A DNA stretch of 64,000 nucleotides from Dysidea avara (GCF_963678975.1 NC_089277.1:23510672-23574671), one strand, 5' to 3'. Counted from the first letter of the stretch, positions 45,345 through 57,975 are shown. The notes: generated from the sequence alone by a model not told the origin. Program-made: numbers and translations.

Positions 45345-46449
45345 CTTGAAACTGCTATCTTTCTTCTATAAGCGTCTCTAAAATAATTATCGTATTTATC
45401 TTTTAAAGCAACTGTGAAAGGCTTCAGTTGTATTTCTAAAGGCCTAAGCGGTAAGATTTAACAGTGAAACATTGCTGAGAGTCTATACCATTATGAGTGG
45501 AGCTTCCTCTTTTAGAAGTCTGGATCCCAGTACGCCTGCATGTAGAGAACAGTGCCTTGGTACAGTCACAGCAAATGTTCAGAAACGCAAGTAGTTCAGT
45601 TAACTTTGCTAACAAAACACTTGTCTCTGATGATATTGGACAGCACTGCAACGTCTACAACACGTGTCCACAGGTGTGCATATTATGTAATACTATATTA
45701 CATAATTATAATGTTGCCATGCCCGTGGATGGTCGATGAAGAACCTTCACTGATACAGAAGGATAAAAGGCAACACAATAGTGCACACATTGTATGTTTA
45801 TCAATATGCCAAAGGTTTCTTCTTAAGTGAATTTGAAACATTTTCATGAAAGAAGTAGGGCTCTAGCTCTAACCCAGTTTTCTGCTATGCTTGACTGAAC
45901 GTATCAGGTGGGCAGTAGAAAATTCTGTCAAATAAAAATAAATAAAACTCTGTAGCAACTTAATGATAACGTTTCCGGTCAATCTGAAGGTACTTTTGGG
46001 CTTGATTTTACTCAACCAATACTGTCATGTCATTGTGAGGAAAAATCGAGGAAGATTTTTAGGTGATATTTTATCGCTGGTCATGCCCACACCTTCATTG
46101 TCCCTACTATACAATACTATCGTACTGTATGATAATTTTTCTGAACAGTAAGAGGCACTTTACAATCACCATTAAATAGATTACCAGGCATAACACTAAC
46201 TAATGGCAAAATCAGAGAAAGCCAAAAACTGATGTGGGAGGGGACCAGTAACAGGATTACCACTTAGAATAGCATGATTAGTGATTAGTGGTACATGTAC
46301 TCACACGTACTCACCACGTGGCAGGAGTAACCGTACACATAGTAAAGCCACGAAGTTCCCTATGACATCTATGATACTGAAGGCTAGGAAAAACCATTGT
46401 CAGTCTGTGTCATTGTATATCTCCCACCTTTTTTAATTTTTATGCAGTT
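45345..46449. other. no gene seen
   Basis: Overlapping short ORFs on both strands at 45436-45830 do not resemble a known family. No transposon ends recognised. Confidence 0.4.
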
Positions 46450-46640
46450 AACTATTCAGGGGAGGGGGGAACGATTATTTCAGCTGAAATATTTGGACCC
46501 CATTTTAAATGAAGTACTGCGTGATTCCAGCAGCTTTTCTAGAGGGGGGATAAAATATTTCAGAGGGTCCAAATATTTAAAGAAAAAGTGGACCGGGGGT
46601 CTACTTTTTGGGGGATCCAAATATATCGTTACAGGCTTAA
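46450..46640. repeat. GGGGTCCAAATATTT dispersed repeat
   Basis: AACGATTATTTCAGCTGAAA and GGGTCCAAATATTTAAAG match the family at 3620-4160. Confidence 0.55.
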
Positions 46641-46722
46641 TCTATTAATATGTCTTCTCTAGATTTGTAGGGTTGGTTATTTAAAGAAGTTCAGCATATC
46701 TGTTAAACTACTATAACAGATT

Positions 46723-46830
46723 CAAGATGGGTTCTTTCCGATTATATTTATTATAGTATAATAACTATAATCGGAAAGATAACTGTAATCATAGATAATA
46801 TATGCTATAATCGGAAAGAACCCCTCTTGC
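46723..46830. mobile_element. 108-bp palindromic MITE
   Basis: GGGTTCTTTCCGATTATA and its complement as ends, with the same AATCGGAAAG word inside. Short hairpin element; superfamily unknown. Confidence 0.7.
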
Positions 46831-47704
46831 ATCACGTCATTGGATTTTTTTGATGTCATATATTAAGTATTCATGATAGAGGTCCCAGACACAAGCTGCA
46901 TACTCTCTTATAATGGTAAGGCAATGTAATAGTTAAGGTATATGAGCTATTACAGGCTGTAGGACCAGGAATCCTACAGACCTCAGCACTTGTGTTGTAA
47001 AGTCTTAATAAATAAATATAGCTATAGTCCATACACTGTTAAAAATAAAGTTTGAGTGTTATAGAGGGTTTAGCGGCAAGGTGTGGTCACCTCACGTAAT
47101 CTAAAAAATCACATGACTCTTATACATCTGAAATTTCTTGTAGGGCAGCTTGAAATGAGTGTTCACCAGTATTCACAAATCTTTTGGCTTTTGCCATGTT
47201 TGTGGCCATGTGTTCCCGAGGCATATATGTTCCGCTTCCAAAAATGGAAGGAAATGGTGGACCGATCGAGGGACCGATAATTCTAAAATTATGCCTGTAA
47301 CCATCCTATTATTCCAAAATTATTTTCACAAAATTGGTGACCTATAATTATGCCGGCATAATAGGCACAGGCCTACAACTGGCTTGAGGTTAAAAATTGT
47401 ATGAAATCAAATCAAAAACAAAAGCTTATGCAACTGTATGCAAGAACAAATGAGACTAACCATCAATGATGATGAAAATAATGCATGTATATACAGTAAC
47501 TGAAAGTGTGGTGTTTCCTCGGGCACATGCGACCACAACATGGAAGACCATAAGGTGGATGTGGCAAGGAGTGAAATTACAACAAAACACGCAAATAAAT
47601 AGATAAATAAATAACAGCGAATAAACAAATAGTCCTATGTTTCTACTGACCACTCGGCACAGTTCCTTACTAGAAATATTCTTCTAGATGCAGTAATAGA
47701 TAAA
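46831..47704. other. no gene seen
   Basis: Unique AT-rich sequence; short ORFs only. Confidence 0.4.
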
Positions 47705-48275
47705 CCAGCAGCTTCATCAAGTAACTTTCTACATTGAGACTGCGAGATTTACCGTAGTTTGTTGAATATAGCCTAGAGCATTACACAGTGAGGACAGAGA
47801 TGATTGTAAATAATGGCCAAGAACACAAATTTTGACAGTTTTATAGTAGCAAGGAGTTCCTAATCTATCCAGTTCTGATAAAATCTGTAAGTAATCTTCC
47901 TTAGACTGCTTTCGATCTCTTGCAGATTCCAAATGATGATAGAGTCCAAAGGGCATGTCAGCTCTAACAGAACAACTGCATTAGTTGATTCATTGTGAAT
48001 CACTATAAATTATCAGGACGATAAGGAGTTATAATAAGTGATGGAGGGATGGTTGCCTGAGGAGACACACTAGCATACATTCCTGGTAAGTCAGCATAAA
48101 CTTGAATGGTTTGTGACTCCGCCAAAAGACCAGATATATTGGAAACTATGTAATGCAAAACTTGATCATGTCTGTAAGTAAAACGGCCTTGTGATAAAGC
48201 AACAGGGCAACCCCTAAAATGTGAGCAGTAGTGGGACGTGTATTACCACAAAGAGAGCACTTCATACCATCGCTG
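47705..48275 (-). pseudogene. RLE-type LINE C-terminal fragment
   Basis: Minus strand. From about 48270: MKCSLCGNTRPTTAHILG (first half of a CCHC knuckle), then after a one-base shift CPVALSQGRFTYRHDQVLHY. Near 48025 PYRPD is followed by stops, then VVLLELTCPLDSIHHLES and LQILSELDRLGTPCYYKTVK, ending at 47729. RPD....ELTCP matches the RPD..VEVSCP core of LINE 1 in spacing. It is akin to the fragment at 20090 (GRYTWH) rather than to the TAC-tract elements. Several stops and shifts. Confidence 0.6.
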
Positions 48276-48603
48276 TAGATTTTATTTATTTATTTATTAT
48301 TTTTCTATTTATCATTACTGAGCAGACAGCACAGCTGATGTGCTCAGAAAAAAAGTAATTAGATTGTTACCACAATTTATTTCTGCCAAGGACAATCCCA
48401 GATTGGAACAATTTAGATGTTGACTTATTTAGAGTCTTTTAAAGGTTACTTGTACAATTCTTCTTAAATTATTACTATGATTTTTGTACCTTAGCGTTTT
48501 ACTATTAGGCCATTTCAACTACATCTTTTGTTTCTTGGGCCCGACTGACCCCGGGGACTGACCCTATATCCTGTATATATATGTCAGTGCAAAATATTTA
48601 TGT
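48276..48603. other. no gene; (TTTA)n and Harbinger-MITE end
   Basis: TTTATTTATTTATTATTT at 48285. TTAGGCCATTTCAACTAC at about 48507 matches the end of the MITE at 22990. No partner end seen. Confidence 0.5.
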
Positions 48604-49560
48604 TTAGGGTATGTGTATCATCCTGTTTAAAAACTTAAAAAGCAAAATTAAACGTGAGTGTATTTTACGTTTCTCGAGTGATGACCAATTCAATGTTTGT
48701 AGCATTTCAGTTATACTGTTTCGGTGGTTCCTCCTCCTCCATGGTTTGTTTAGCACAAAGCATGCAGCACGATGCTGTATCATCTCCAACTTTTGTATGG
48801 ATGTTTGTAGGTATGGATCCCAGATTGAGGAGCAGTACTCAATAGATGGTAAGACAATTTGTTTATATCCATGTTCTTTTAAATGAAATGGACAATGGTA
48901 AGGAGTTCTGCATAAAAATCCCAGTAGACGATTTGCTTTATTGCAAAGTGAGTTTATGTGAGGGGCAGTGTTGGGCAAGTTACTTTTCAAAAGTAACTAG
49001 TTACATATTACATATTACTTGCAGCTGAACTATTTAGTTACAGTTACATATTACCCATAAAATAAAGTAACTGTAATAATATTACATATTATATTACTTT
49101 GTGTCCACAGCCTTAAGCTGTCACGTGTGAAACTACCACCTTATCCCGTGACATGATTGCGTTGCTGGACAATGTACAAATCTTGATTATAAGTAAGAAG
49201 CTGGTGAATAAACCTCATTCAGTAGGCTTCATTACTTCGTTGTGGCTAGGTGTTACTCAGTGAATTACTAATGAGGTTAATAACTTCGTTACTTGTAGTA
49301 ATAATATTACGTAATATTAGATTCGTTACAGTAACTATATTGCATAGGTAACGCGTTACATTTGTAAGTAAAGTACTTTGAGTTATATTACCTGTTTTTA
49401 TAGCGTATTTCGTTATATTACTTAGTTACCACAAAAGTAATAATATTACGTAGCGCGTTACTTACTCCCAACACTGGTGAGGGGTCCATGACAACTTATT
49501 ATTTAGAAGTTCTCCTAAATAGTGATGGTTCTCAATACTGCCCCATTTGTGGTAGCTAGA
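48604..49560 (-). pseudogene. jockey/CR1-L2-type LINE RT C-terminal fragment, split by hAT MITE
   Basis: Minus strand. Before the MITE, NNKLSWTPHINS; after it, SLCNKANRLLGFLCRT, YKQIVLPSIEYCSSIWDPYL, LEMIQHRAACFVL and LNWSSLEKRKIHSRLILLFK. This is the thumb/connection region that follows the RT catalytic core in CR1/L2/jockey LINEs (KLSW..HI..., LEY.S.VWDP, LE..Q.RAA.F). The frame continues exactly across the MITE when it and one 8-bp duplication are ignored. Catalytic motifs are missing, so it is a 5'-truncated copy. Confidence 0.8.
48966..49476. mobile_element. hAT MITE, 511 bp, 8-bp target duplication
   Basis: Ends CAGTGTTGGGCAAGTTACTT and complement CAGTGTTGGGAGTAAGTAAC, flanked by exact GTGAGGGG at 48958-48965 and 49477-49484. 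CAGTGTTGGG ends with internal GTAACTAGTTAC-type words are a widespread hAT MITE design. Confidence 0.94.
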
Positions 49561-50098
49561 GTGTGTCCAAGGATTAATTCACCTCACCCAAATTATGATA
49601 TTTACTTCATGTTGCTTTCATCAACAATTCTGATGGTTTCTCTACATCTTTGCCTGGTCACTATGTCAATAAAGTGTTTTTAAAATCTTTTTAAAATAAA
49701 AATATTGATTATGATGCAATTAAAAAAACAAAACAGTACTGTGTAACAGCAGTCCAATGGCAGGCCTCCCTCGGAGACAACCAGGGTAAGGTCATCTACT
49801 TGAACTGGATGCCCCCAACTTGATCTGGTGACATGAATATACATGATCGCACAACGCAGCACAGCAAAAGATAAACGGCAACATAGCCAACCCATCACCA
49901 ATGAATAATTCTCCTCCCTTTTGACACTATGCTTCTCAGTCAGTCTCTTAAAGTGTTGCTATGGTTGTATGAACACAGTGGGCTACTGTGAATGCTTGTA
50001 GCTACTGGTCTGGTGACTAGTACACCTCACACATCTTAACAGTGGCTACACATATCAATAGAACAAGGAGGGTCTTGTGTTGACAAGGATAGGCTTCC
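49561..50098. other. no gene seen
   Basis: Unique sequence. A short minus-strand ORF (49680-49901) has no recognisable feature. Confidence 0.4.
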
Positions 50099-50512
50099 GC
50101 CAATTATGCATAATTTCGAGCATAATAGGCTGGTAAAAGCATCAAGCATTATTCCAGCATAATAGGACAATTTTAATTTATGTGCAATGCGCGTGCCAGA
50201 AATACTGCACAACATGAACACACTGCACATTATTACTGCATTTCATATCAAAAAACTTTGCAGTGCTATTAGTTTTACTACGTGTAATTATTTCTTGACT
50301 GATTATTTACACTCTATGGTAATAAGATTGAGATACTCTAATAGAGCAGTCACTTACTCTAATACAGCAGTCAGGAAATGCAGATATTCTCTAATAAAAC
50401 AGTCAGCTCTCAAGCATAATCTTGATTTTGAAAGCATAATTTTGAGCATAATAGGCTTAATTTTTGAGCACTGCTTTAAAGCATAATAGGCTATTTTCAA
50501 AGCATAATTGGC
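50099..50512. mobile_element. MITE-like inverted repeat with GCATAATAGGCT units
   Basis: GCCAATTATGC at the left and its complement at the right. Inside are many AGCATAATAGGCT words and three TACTCTAATAxAGCAGTCA repeats (about 50330-50405) shared with the hAT MITE at 20583. Confidence 0.55.
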
Positions 50513-50726
50513 TCAAACCTATTCATTAATTACTTTGCACTTTAATCAAATCTTTTAATCTTTTGATATAGTTTATCTCTTTACATCCATACACATTGGC
50601 TATTGGAGCCTATATAGCACATGTACAGTCAATAGCCAATATACATACATATGTACATACGTGTGTGTGTTATTAAGGCATGTAGTATTAGTCTTGCATT
50701 TTGCTTTCATTTACACCTCAAACCAG

Positions 50727-51328
50727 CATCGATATCACTGAAGGATCCAGCCATTAATGATGTTGAGGACTTCAAACATTTGGAGCAGTCCATGGACCAA
50801 GTGGGGTTGAGCATGGAAGAGAAATATAACTTGTTCCAATCTAGGAAATATAACATTTGAAGAAAACATGTCTGACAGAAAAAGTTAAGTGGGTTTTTTA
50901 TTAGTTCAGTAAATAATTTCAATATACTCATAAGTCTCATGGATGCATAGCTGCAGTCACTATGAGCAGTGTTCTTTAGGCACTCTGTATCCTTACATCA
51001 AATGCATGCTCTTGTGAAATAGACAGATTTATATTTGTGGAGTTGTTTGCTCACAAACATTGTACGTAATACACAGGGATGTATGTTCTAGGTGTTTGTG
51101 TGATTATTGTGGGGTACCTTTATAACTACTTTACTATATGTACAGTACAGAGTACATGACTTGTGTTGCTTACTTACACACAGGTGGTAGTTTGGTGCCG
51201 TCCAAGAGTACATCATCAGTGGCTATCACATGTCAGCTACTGGGACTGAATGTTGATGAGTTGAAACGTTCACTGACATCTCGTGTGATGATGACAACTA
51301 AGGGAGGAACTGTCGGTACCATCATTAA
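50727..51328 (+). pseudogene. class VI myosin motor, two exons with a deletion
   Basis: Exon 50727-50883 (acceptor CTCAAACCAG) reads DPAINDVEDFKHLEQSMDQV and GLSMEEKYNLFQ, then in a shifted frame LGNITFEENMSDRK. The exon ends A|GTTAAG. Exon 51184-51328 (acceptor TTACACACAG, donor AA|GTAAGC) reads LLGLNVDELKRSLTSRVMMT and TTKGGTVGTIIK. Phases fit (1 to 1). The order DF..L..AM..IGLS..EK..LF, LGNI.FEE, ..LLG...L..SLT.R.M.T..GGT.GT.IK is that of the myosin motor, class VI in the last segment. About 20 nt encoding the usual hydrophobic stretch between LF and LGNI are missing, which shifts the frame. No other myosin exons were found nearby. Broken fragment, or a real gene with an assembly error. 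Confidence 0.72.
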
Positions 51329-52280
51329 GTAAGCAGCAAACATGACTCTGTATATGTATGTACAGTACTTAAAGTATGTCTGTGCATACACATACATGTG
51401 TCAGTGTGGGGTGTACTGTGATTGTAGGCATGTCCCCGTCTGTATGCTAACATCAGGGGCGGATCTAGGATTTCAGAAGGGGGGGGTGCTAACATGGACA
51501 TTTATATATGTGGCAAGAAAGTTGCCTCTATCTAGGGGGGTCTGGGAGCATGCCCCCACAGGACATTTTTGCAAATTTGGCCTACTGAGATTGAATTTGG
51601 TAGTTATTTTGAGTGAAAAATGATGTCACTTTTTTATGTGATACCATTAGCTATTCCCCTACAGTTTGTCAATATAACTAAAGAGCACAGCCAGTAGCTA
51701 AAATTCAACCTTACACTAACATCTTAAAGGACTCGTAGTGGAAACACATGGGTATCAGCTGCACATGATCAATTTTAGTGTTCTGAAGTATAGCATAATT
51801 TATAGTCTCATGGCTCAAATTACACTAGCTGTCCAAACAGTAGAGAGGGTAAGTGTGAGTGAAGAGGGCAAGTAGACTCACCAGTGTGTGCAGTGCACAT
51901 GCACTCAGCATGTATAGAATTCTCCAGCTAGGGGGCTCTGGTGGCATACTCCCCTGGAAATTTTTGGAAAATGGCTATCACAAGATTGAATCTAGAAGGA
52001 ACCAAATGTGGGTACAAGATGAATAAGTTTAGTTGGAAGTAATTTTAATTAAAAAACAGAACCATACACTGTTTCTTGTTATTGGATTTTAAGAAAATGT
52101 ATAATAATGGCTTGTCAAAGAGAATGAAGAGTGTATAGTTAATTGAATGTGAGGTCAAGGAGCTAGAATATATAAAACACAGGATTGGATCTACCTCTAT
52201 ATGACTACTGTTCTGTGGTGCAGGTTGCTATTTCAATCTAACTTTAAAATGATGGATCCATCTATCACCATATATATATA
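51329..52280. other. no gene; hAT-end fragment at about 51453
   Basis: CAGGGGCGGATCTAGGATTT at about 51453 resembles a hAT terminus, followed by GGGGGTCTGGGAGCATGCCC-type sequence repeated at about 51930-51960. No partner end or ORF. Confidence 0.45.
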
Positions 52281-52892
52281 CCTGTGCCAAAAACAGCCCA
52301 GCTGTAAAAAAAGGCAAGGCCAAGAAAGCGCAAGTACATGTTCATGGAGTAACTACAACCAAAAGACATGATATCAAAATCTGGCCAAGAAAGCATTTAC
52401 GGTATAGGCACTTTAATGCATTTGTTTTCTATATGCTTCACATTATCACTCCAGCTAGCTGTACATGTGTGCTTGCAATATAAACAATACTACTGAGATG
52501 ATAAAAGATGATTACACTGCATTGTTACCAAAATTAATTTAACTAAAAATTTACAATTGGTTTCTACTTGGCTATCTTTTTGCACTGTGTATTAAAATGG
52601 CCAAGTAGAAACCAATTGTAATTTTTTAGTTAAATTAATTTTGGTAACAATGCAGTGTAATCATCTTTTATCATCTCAGTAGTATTGTTTATATTGCAAG
52701 CACACATGTACAGCTAGCTGGATGTGATAATGTGAAGCATATAGAAAACAAATGCATTAAAGTGCCTATACTGTAAATGCTTTCTTGGCCAGATTTTGAT
52801 ATCATGTCTTTTGGTTGTAGTTACTCCATGAACATGTACTTACGCTTTCTTGGCCTCGCCTTTTTTTACAGCTGGGCTGTTTTTGGCACAGG
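52281..52892. mobile_element. 612-bp near-perfect palindrome
   Basis: Arms of about 290 bp start CCTGTGCCAAAAACAGCCCA and pair with only scattered mismatches down to a loop of about 27 bp (52574-52600). Termini resemble those of the palindrome at 63632-63956 (CCAAAA.CAGCC.AGCTGTAAA and internal GGCCAAGAAA), so both are one MITE family. A transcript through it would fold into a long double-stranded RNA. No ORF of note. Confidence 0.9.
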
Positions 52893-53149
52893 ATATCACT
52901 ACTTTTTGTTGAATGGAGAACATACAGTTACTGAAGATTGCCTATTATATTACATAGGAGACACTGCATAATAACAACTTCAGTAGCTAGCTAATTCAGT
53001 AACAAAAACTTCAAGTTCAGTGTTTAGAAGCGCTACTAAAAGTGACTTGTTAAGAGAAAACTCGTTCAGGCCCAGTCAAACCGTTCAAATTTCTCTCAAG
53101 GACTCACGTGATATTTTACGTGATGTTTCACGTGAACATAAAAACCGGG
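52893..53149. other. no gene seen
   Basis: Unique sequence. Confidence 0.35.
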
Positions 53150-54066
53150 GATAGTGACGAAGTCGAGGCTACCATCTTAATGATTCTTCCTGAAGCTATC
53201 GTGACCTTGGTATCATTCTATCTACTGACCTGTCCTGGAGAAACCACTATCACCACATTTCATCCAAAGCTTATCGAACCCTAGGATTGCTTAGATGTAC
53301 ATTCAGCGATTCTATTAACACTACAACTAAAAGAACTCTGTACATAGCACTAGTAAGGTCTCAGCTCCTGTATTGTTCCCCATTGTGGCATCCCCACCTT
53401 ATCCAAGATATCTCTGCTCTTGAAAGAATACAGCGCCGAGCTACCAAATACATCCTCAACGATTATGTTTCTGATTATAAAACTCGCCTGATCAAGCTCA
53501 ACCTACTACCATTAATGTATATTTATGACCAGTGTGACATTCTGTTTTTCATAAAATCAATTCAAAATCCATCTGATCATTTCAACATCCAGACCTTCAT
53601 CAAATTCTGTCATCATTCTACTAGGTCTTCTTCCAGTAACAAACTTGAACATGTTTTTACATCATCTAATCAACAAAGAAACTTCTACTTCAACAGACTT
53701 CCTCGAACCTTCAACAGCTTACCAGTAATTGACCTAACTCAACTCTTTGTTACCATTAAATTTCAACTAACTAAAATCCTATGGCAGCATTTTATAAGAA
53801 ACTTCGACCCAGACAACCAGCATAGTTTCCATTTTACATGTCCTTGTAGCATCTGCTCCAAACATCCCAAGCCACCTAACTTTGATACATTTAGCAGCTA
53901 ATTGTAATTATATAAGTAATGATAAGTACTTAATTTAAGTTATGGGATCTGGTCCTTACCAGATTACTTTTAGTGCAATTGTATACAAACTCACTTTTAT
54001 TGTTGTACAACCATGTACACCTGTAACATTGCACTATAAAGCTAATAATTGAATTGAATTTAATTG
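53150..54066 (+). pseudogene. CR1/L2-type LINE, 5'-truncated 3' end
   Basis: From about 53165 the frame reads YRDLGIILSTDLSWRNHYHH after one stop, then RTLGLLRCTFS, LYIALVRSQLLYCSPLWHPH, ALERIQRRATKYIL and a long tail ending at 53901-53903 (NRLPRTFNSLPVID). This is the post-RT region of CR1/L2 LINEs. The 3' UTR ends near 54066 in an AATTGAATTGAATTTAATTG tail, a short-repeat tail as L2/CR1 elements have. RT catalytic motifs are lost by truncation. It is on the opposite strand from, and only distantly like, the fragment at 48604. Confidence 0.82.
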
Positions 54067-55013
54067 AAGCGGTGGGTTGGTGATATAACTAGTCTCTGTG
54101 CATAACAAGTGGAGACGAATCGGCTGCGAGTTGTTGCTGAATGTATGCCTCGGAATGGACATGAAGGCGCTGAATGCATCACACTCAGATTCTCCAAGCT
54201 ATTCTCCCAGCGAATTGCCGAGTAAGTTCGTGTATATAAGTCATTGTAAACGAATATATAACTACCGTCGTATTGTTATACAGGAATCCCCCATGCCATA
54301 GTAGCGGGGGGTCCTTCACATACAAAATCCTCGCATAGTAGCTTTCTGGGATTATATATCTATGCTTTTGTCTCGGCTTTTGTAGGCCAGATCCTTGCAG
54401 CTGTGTGGGTCAGACCGTGAACAAGTTGAGCTGAGAAAACAGCTAAAAATGAAAGATTTTTTCTCAACATTTCAACCAACCAGATAGTTGGTGATGACAA
54501 CAAAGTTGTCAAGAGCAGACAAATGCTTCCATCAACAGTTCAGGAAAGGCTGTAAGGCTATATACTTTTATGGCTTCCTCTAATGTATGGTGAAATTTTT
54601 GGCTATAAATAATGTGTCAGACATTTGAATGATTAGCAAGTAAGTCAATACTACAAAACTAATAAGTTAATATTTTTGAGGGCTCAGCTCAATGCGTACA
54701 TACAGTACACCATATTACTATGCATCAATCGATTGATGTGATGATAATATGTGCAGATCTGAGACAACCATGGACCCTACTATATAGTAACTGGGAAGAT
54801 ATATAGAGTTATGTATACTCTGATATAATTGTTGAGTGTTGTAGTTTGCCAATGGTCGAAGCTAAATTAACCATTTTAGATAGCTTTTTGTGTTGTTGAA
54901 GGTGTCAGGCAAACTCCAGTTAGGGCCAGGCAATAAAAGATTATTTTTCAAAACAGGAGAGGAACATGCTTATAGGCCCACAAGGTACAGGCTTAATCTA
55001 TTTACCCCTGTAA
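54067..55013. other. no confident gene; one exon-like island
   Basis: 54160-54224 has ATGGACATGAAGGCG and ends at a strong donor (CCGA|GTAAGTTC). A possible next exon follows TTTTGTAG at about 54386 and reads LRKQLKMKDFFSTFQPTR, but the phases do not fit. Not called as a gene. Confidence 0.35.
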
Positions 55014-55315
55014 TGCATCTATTAACGTATTGCCCCACTACCTCTCCCTTTGGGCATATATGGGACTATAGTGGGCACAACTGAATGTTAAATACCCCAT
55101 GGTAGGGCAAACCAATTGTGTCAAATCACCACCCATTGGCTCCAGTTGCAACATGGGGATTTACTCGGGATTTGACATAGCATAGAAAAAATACTTGGGT
55201 GCTTAATGAATGATTGTCCCCCATAGTGGGGCAGCAGTTTCATGTCAATTCCCCTTGTAAAGCCCCACTTACATCTAAGGGGGGTGGTGGGGCAACACAT
55301 TGGTAGGTGCATAAT
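55014..55315. mobile_element. MITE with TTGCCCCAC inverted ends
   Basis: TGCATCTATTAACGTATTGC and the complement of GCAACACATTGGTAGGTGCA frame about 300 bp. No ORF. Target duplication not resolved. Confidence 0.6.
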
Positions 55316-56556
55316 GAGTTTGCATCATAAACCTTGTGTTAAAATTTAGGCTGTCTTGCATTTGTTGTGCTTATAGCAGCTAATATGCTTATTCTCAAAC
55401 AAGGACTGAAGAAACTACAAATTGTCTTCTACCTTTATCAACTAGATCACTGCTATTTCCTTTGCTGTTGTAACTTGTTTACCATTATGCTATAACCATT
55501 AGTCCCTCCTAGTTTATATGTCTCCTAGCAACGAAAATTGTTATGTCAACAATGTAGCTTAGGTGAGAACCACAAAATAAGTCAAGTAATATTACATAGT
55601 TGGTCATCAACTGCTACCAGCTAATACATCTTGGGAATGGCTATGTGGGATGCTCACTTTAACGTATATAAAATGATGTGATGCTGATGTTGTATAGGTG
55701 TTAGTCATACTGTTTTATCTGCTGTCTCCTCCCATACAAGACCTGCCTCAATCTGATCAACCCAAGGAACCTACGTAGGACCTCCTGACCATAAAGACTA
55801 CACTGGTTGAAGTCCAACTACAACATGTGGTGAGTATAATTGGAATGTTGGTGTATGTGTGTAGTGCATATTAGTTGTGGGACAATGGCAGGGACCTGGA
55901 TTTGAAGAACTGGCCCAGACACATACTCAGCTTGAATAAAACATATGCTACACACACACTATACATATTTGACATGTTAGTCTGACTATATGATTACATG
56001 TTTTTAGTTAGCTGTGCTTTACCATATACTGTACTGTATCCCTTTCTGTATGTGTAGGGTGGATACTGAACAGATGTTGTGGCTGTTGGCGGATGAATTT
56101 ATGGTCAATGGACAAATAATGCAAATGGTGAAGAAAAATTAATATGTGGTACCAAGACCCCACTACGATTTAAGGACTCTTGGTGGACTTCATAGCCAAA
56201 CACTAGTGTATCTGGCTTCTTGTGCTATTGTAGTCATTGTTGTTTTATTTTATTTTATGGGATCATCATAATGTAAACGTTTACTATTGCAGTATATTCA
56301 TGCTATCAGTAAAGAGTTCAAAAATTGAAAAGGAAGGCCAAGGGATGAATTAGGCCAAATTTTGGGCCAATAAGTGTGTGATAGTATTATGAAGCGGTAA
56401 GCCAAACTACTAAGTAGAGAGCGTTTCTTTAGCTACAACTTTTAAGATACATAACAACCCACTCTCCAACATGGTTACAGCCAATCATATTGCTGCACGC
56501 GACCTGCACGTGACTGTTTACAATTACGTAGTAGTCTATATACAATTGTACTGACG
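55316..56556. other. no gene seen
   Basis: Lies next to the 3' end of the BEL/Pao element. 56460-56556 may include 3' LTR sequence, but no matching copy exists at the other end, so I do not call an LTR. Confidence 0.4.
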
Positions 56557-57975
56557 TCAATTCTCGACATCCTCCGGGGGAGGGCCAATAATTTCCTTGC
56601 TCCATTGAAATATTTTGTCCTTTGACTTAGTAGTGGAGCTTCTGATTGGTCGTTGCATCCCAAACATTAGTGGTGAACGTTCATCAGTATCATTCTTAAG
56701 TTTAGTGGTAGTGTCATCTTCATCGGTTGATATCTCCAGCTTAGATATTGGTTGATTTGTTCTTCCATTTTTGGTTCTCACCTCTGCAGCCCGAACATAC
56801 CCATCATTCCCCTTAATCAATCCTTTGATCACTGCCATCTTCGAACTTCTCCTAGGTAAGTCATCATGTATGAGGACAACATCTCCAACCTTAATTGCTT
56901 GAGGGGCACACGTCCCCTTTACCTTGTAAAACTCTCTTAGAGCAGTTAGATACTCTTGTTTCCAGCGACTTTGAAAGTGTTGAAGAATCTGTGACTGATG
57001 GGTAAAAGCTTCTCGGATTATTGGAGCAGTCATGTAATCTGGGTCTGTAATGTCTTCTGCACTAACTTGTGGATATGGTAGTGAAACAATCCTTCTTCCG
57101 TACAGTAAATGTGATGGGCATAGTGGTTCTGGATCATTCAGGTCGGTTGAAGTATATGTAATGGGACGGTCATTCAGAATGGCTTCTACTTCAACTACAA
57201 TGGTCTGCAAGGCAATTAGGGAGATGAATGTCCTCCCAAGTACCTTCTTTAATGTGGTTTTTGTAAGCCCAATGAATCTTTCCCAAAAACCACCATACCA
57301 CGGTGCCCTTTTGGGTATGAATTGCCAGACTGTTCCTCGCTTATTCAGATGTTCATTCAGGGTAGGAGAGTTAAGCATCTTCTCAATCTCTTTGGCAGCT
57401 GATTGAAAGGTGGAAGCATTATCTGAAATCATCAATTGGGGAAGGGACTTGCAGCCAACAAACCTACGGAATGCCTGAAGGAACTTCTCCTCAGTTAAAT
57501 CTGTTACAACTTCAAAGTGCACAGCTCTTGTGTTGGCACAAGTGAATAGGCATATATACACCTTCTGTTCCCCACCCGAATCACGCACAAACAAAGCTCC
57601 TGTAAAATCGACCCCAGTTACATGAAATGATGCAGCACATAGTGTTCGAGACTTAGGCAGTGGAGGCGCTTCTGGCACTGAGTATGGTCTTCCTGAGACC
57701 TTTCGACAAATTACACACTTCCTTAACAAGTTCCTCACAGTTTGACGAATTCTTGGTATCCAGTACCTTTGTCGTAGAGCTGTGATGATACTGTTTACTC
57801 CACTATGGAGTTGGTTGACATGAGTCATGATAATGATTAAGTTTGTCAACGGATGTTTTGTTGGCAGGAGGTATGGAAATTTTGACAACTCACAGAGTGG
57901 TGCATTATGAATTCTGCCACCACATCGAAGGAAGCCATTGTCCAGGAATAAGCGGAGCTGTCTTACAAGTGGCAA
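56557..57975 (-). pseudogene. BEL/Pao integrase region, open frame
   Basis: 472 open codons on the minus strand. Zinc-binding H2C2 module: HVNQLHSG, then CVICRK. The catalytic core shows D (VTGVDFTGALF), D (LMISDNASTFQ) and E (WYGGFWERFIG), then the DUF5641-type C-terminal region (VGDVVLIHDDLPRR, WKQEYLTALREF). The domain itself appears undamaged. It would join element DNA to the genome but is cut off from the rest of pol. Confidence 0.9.

Noticed and set aside
54098-54490. Two-exon gene with a GTAAGT donor at 54224
   Set aside because: The donor is good, but the open exon after the next acceptor is in the wrong phase and no family is recognisable.
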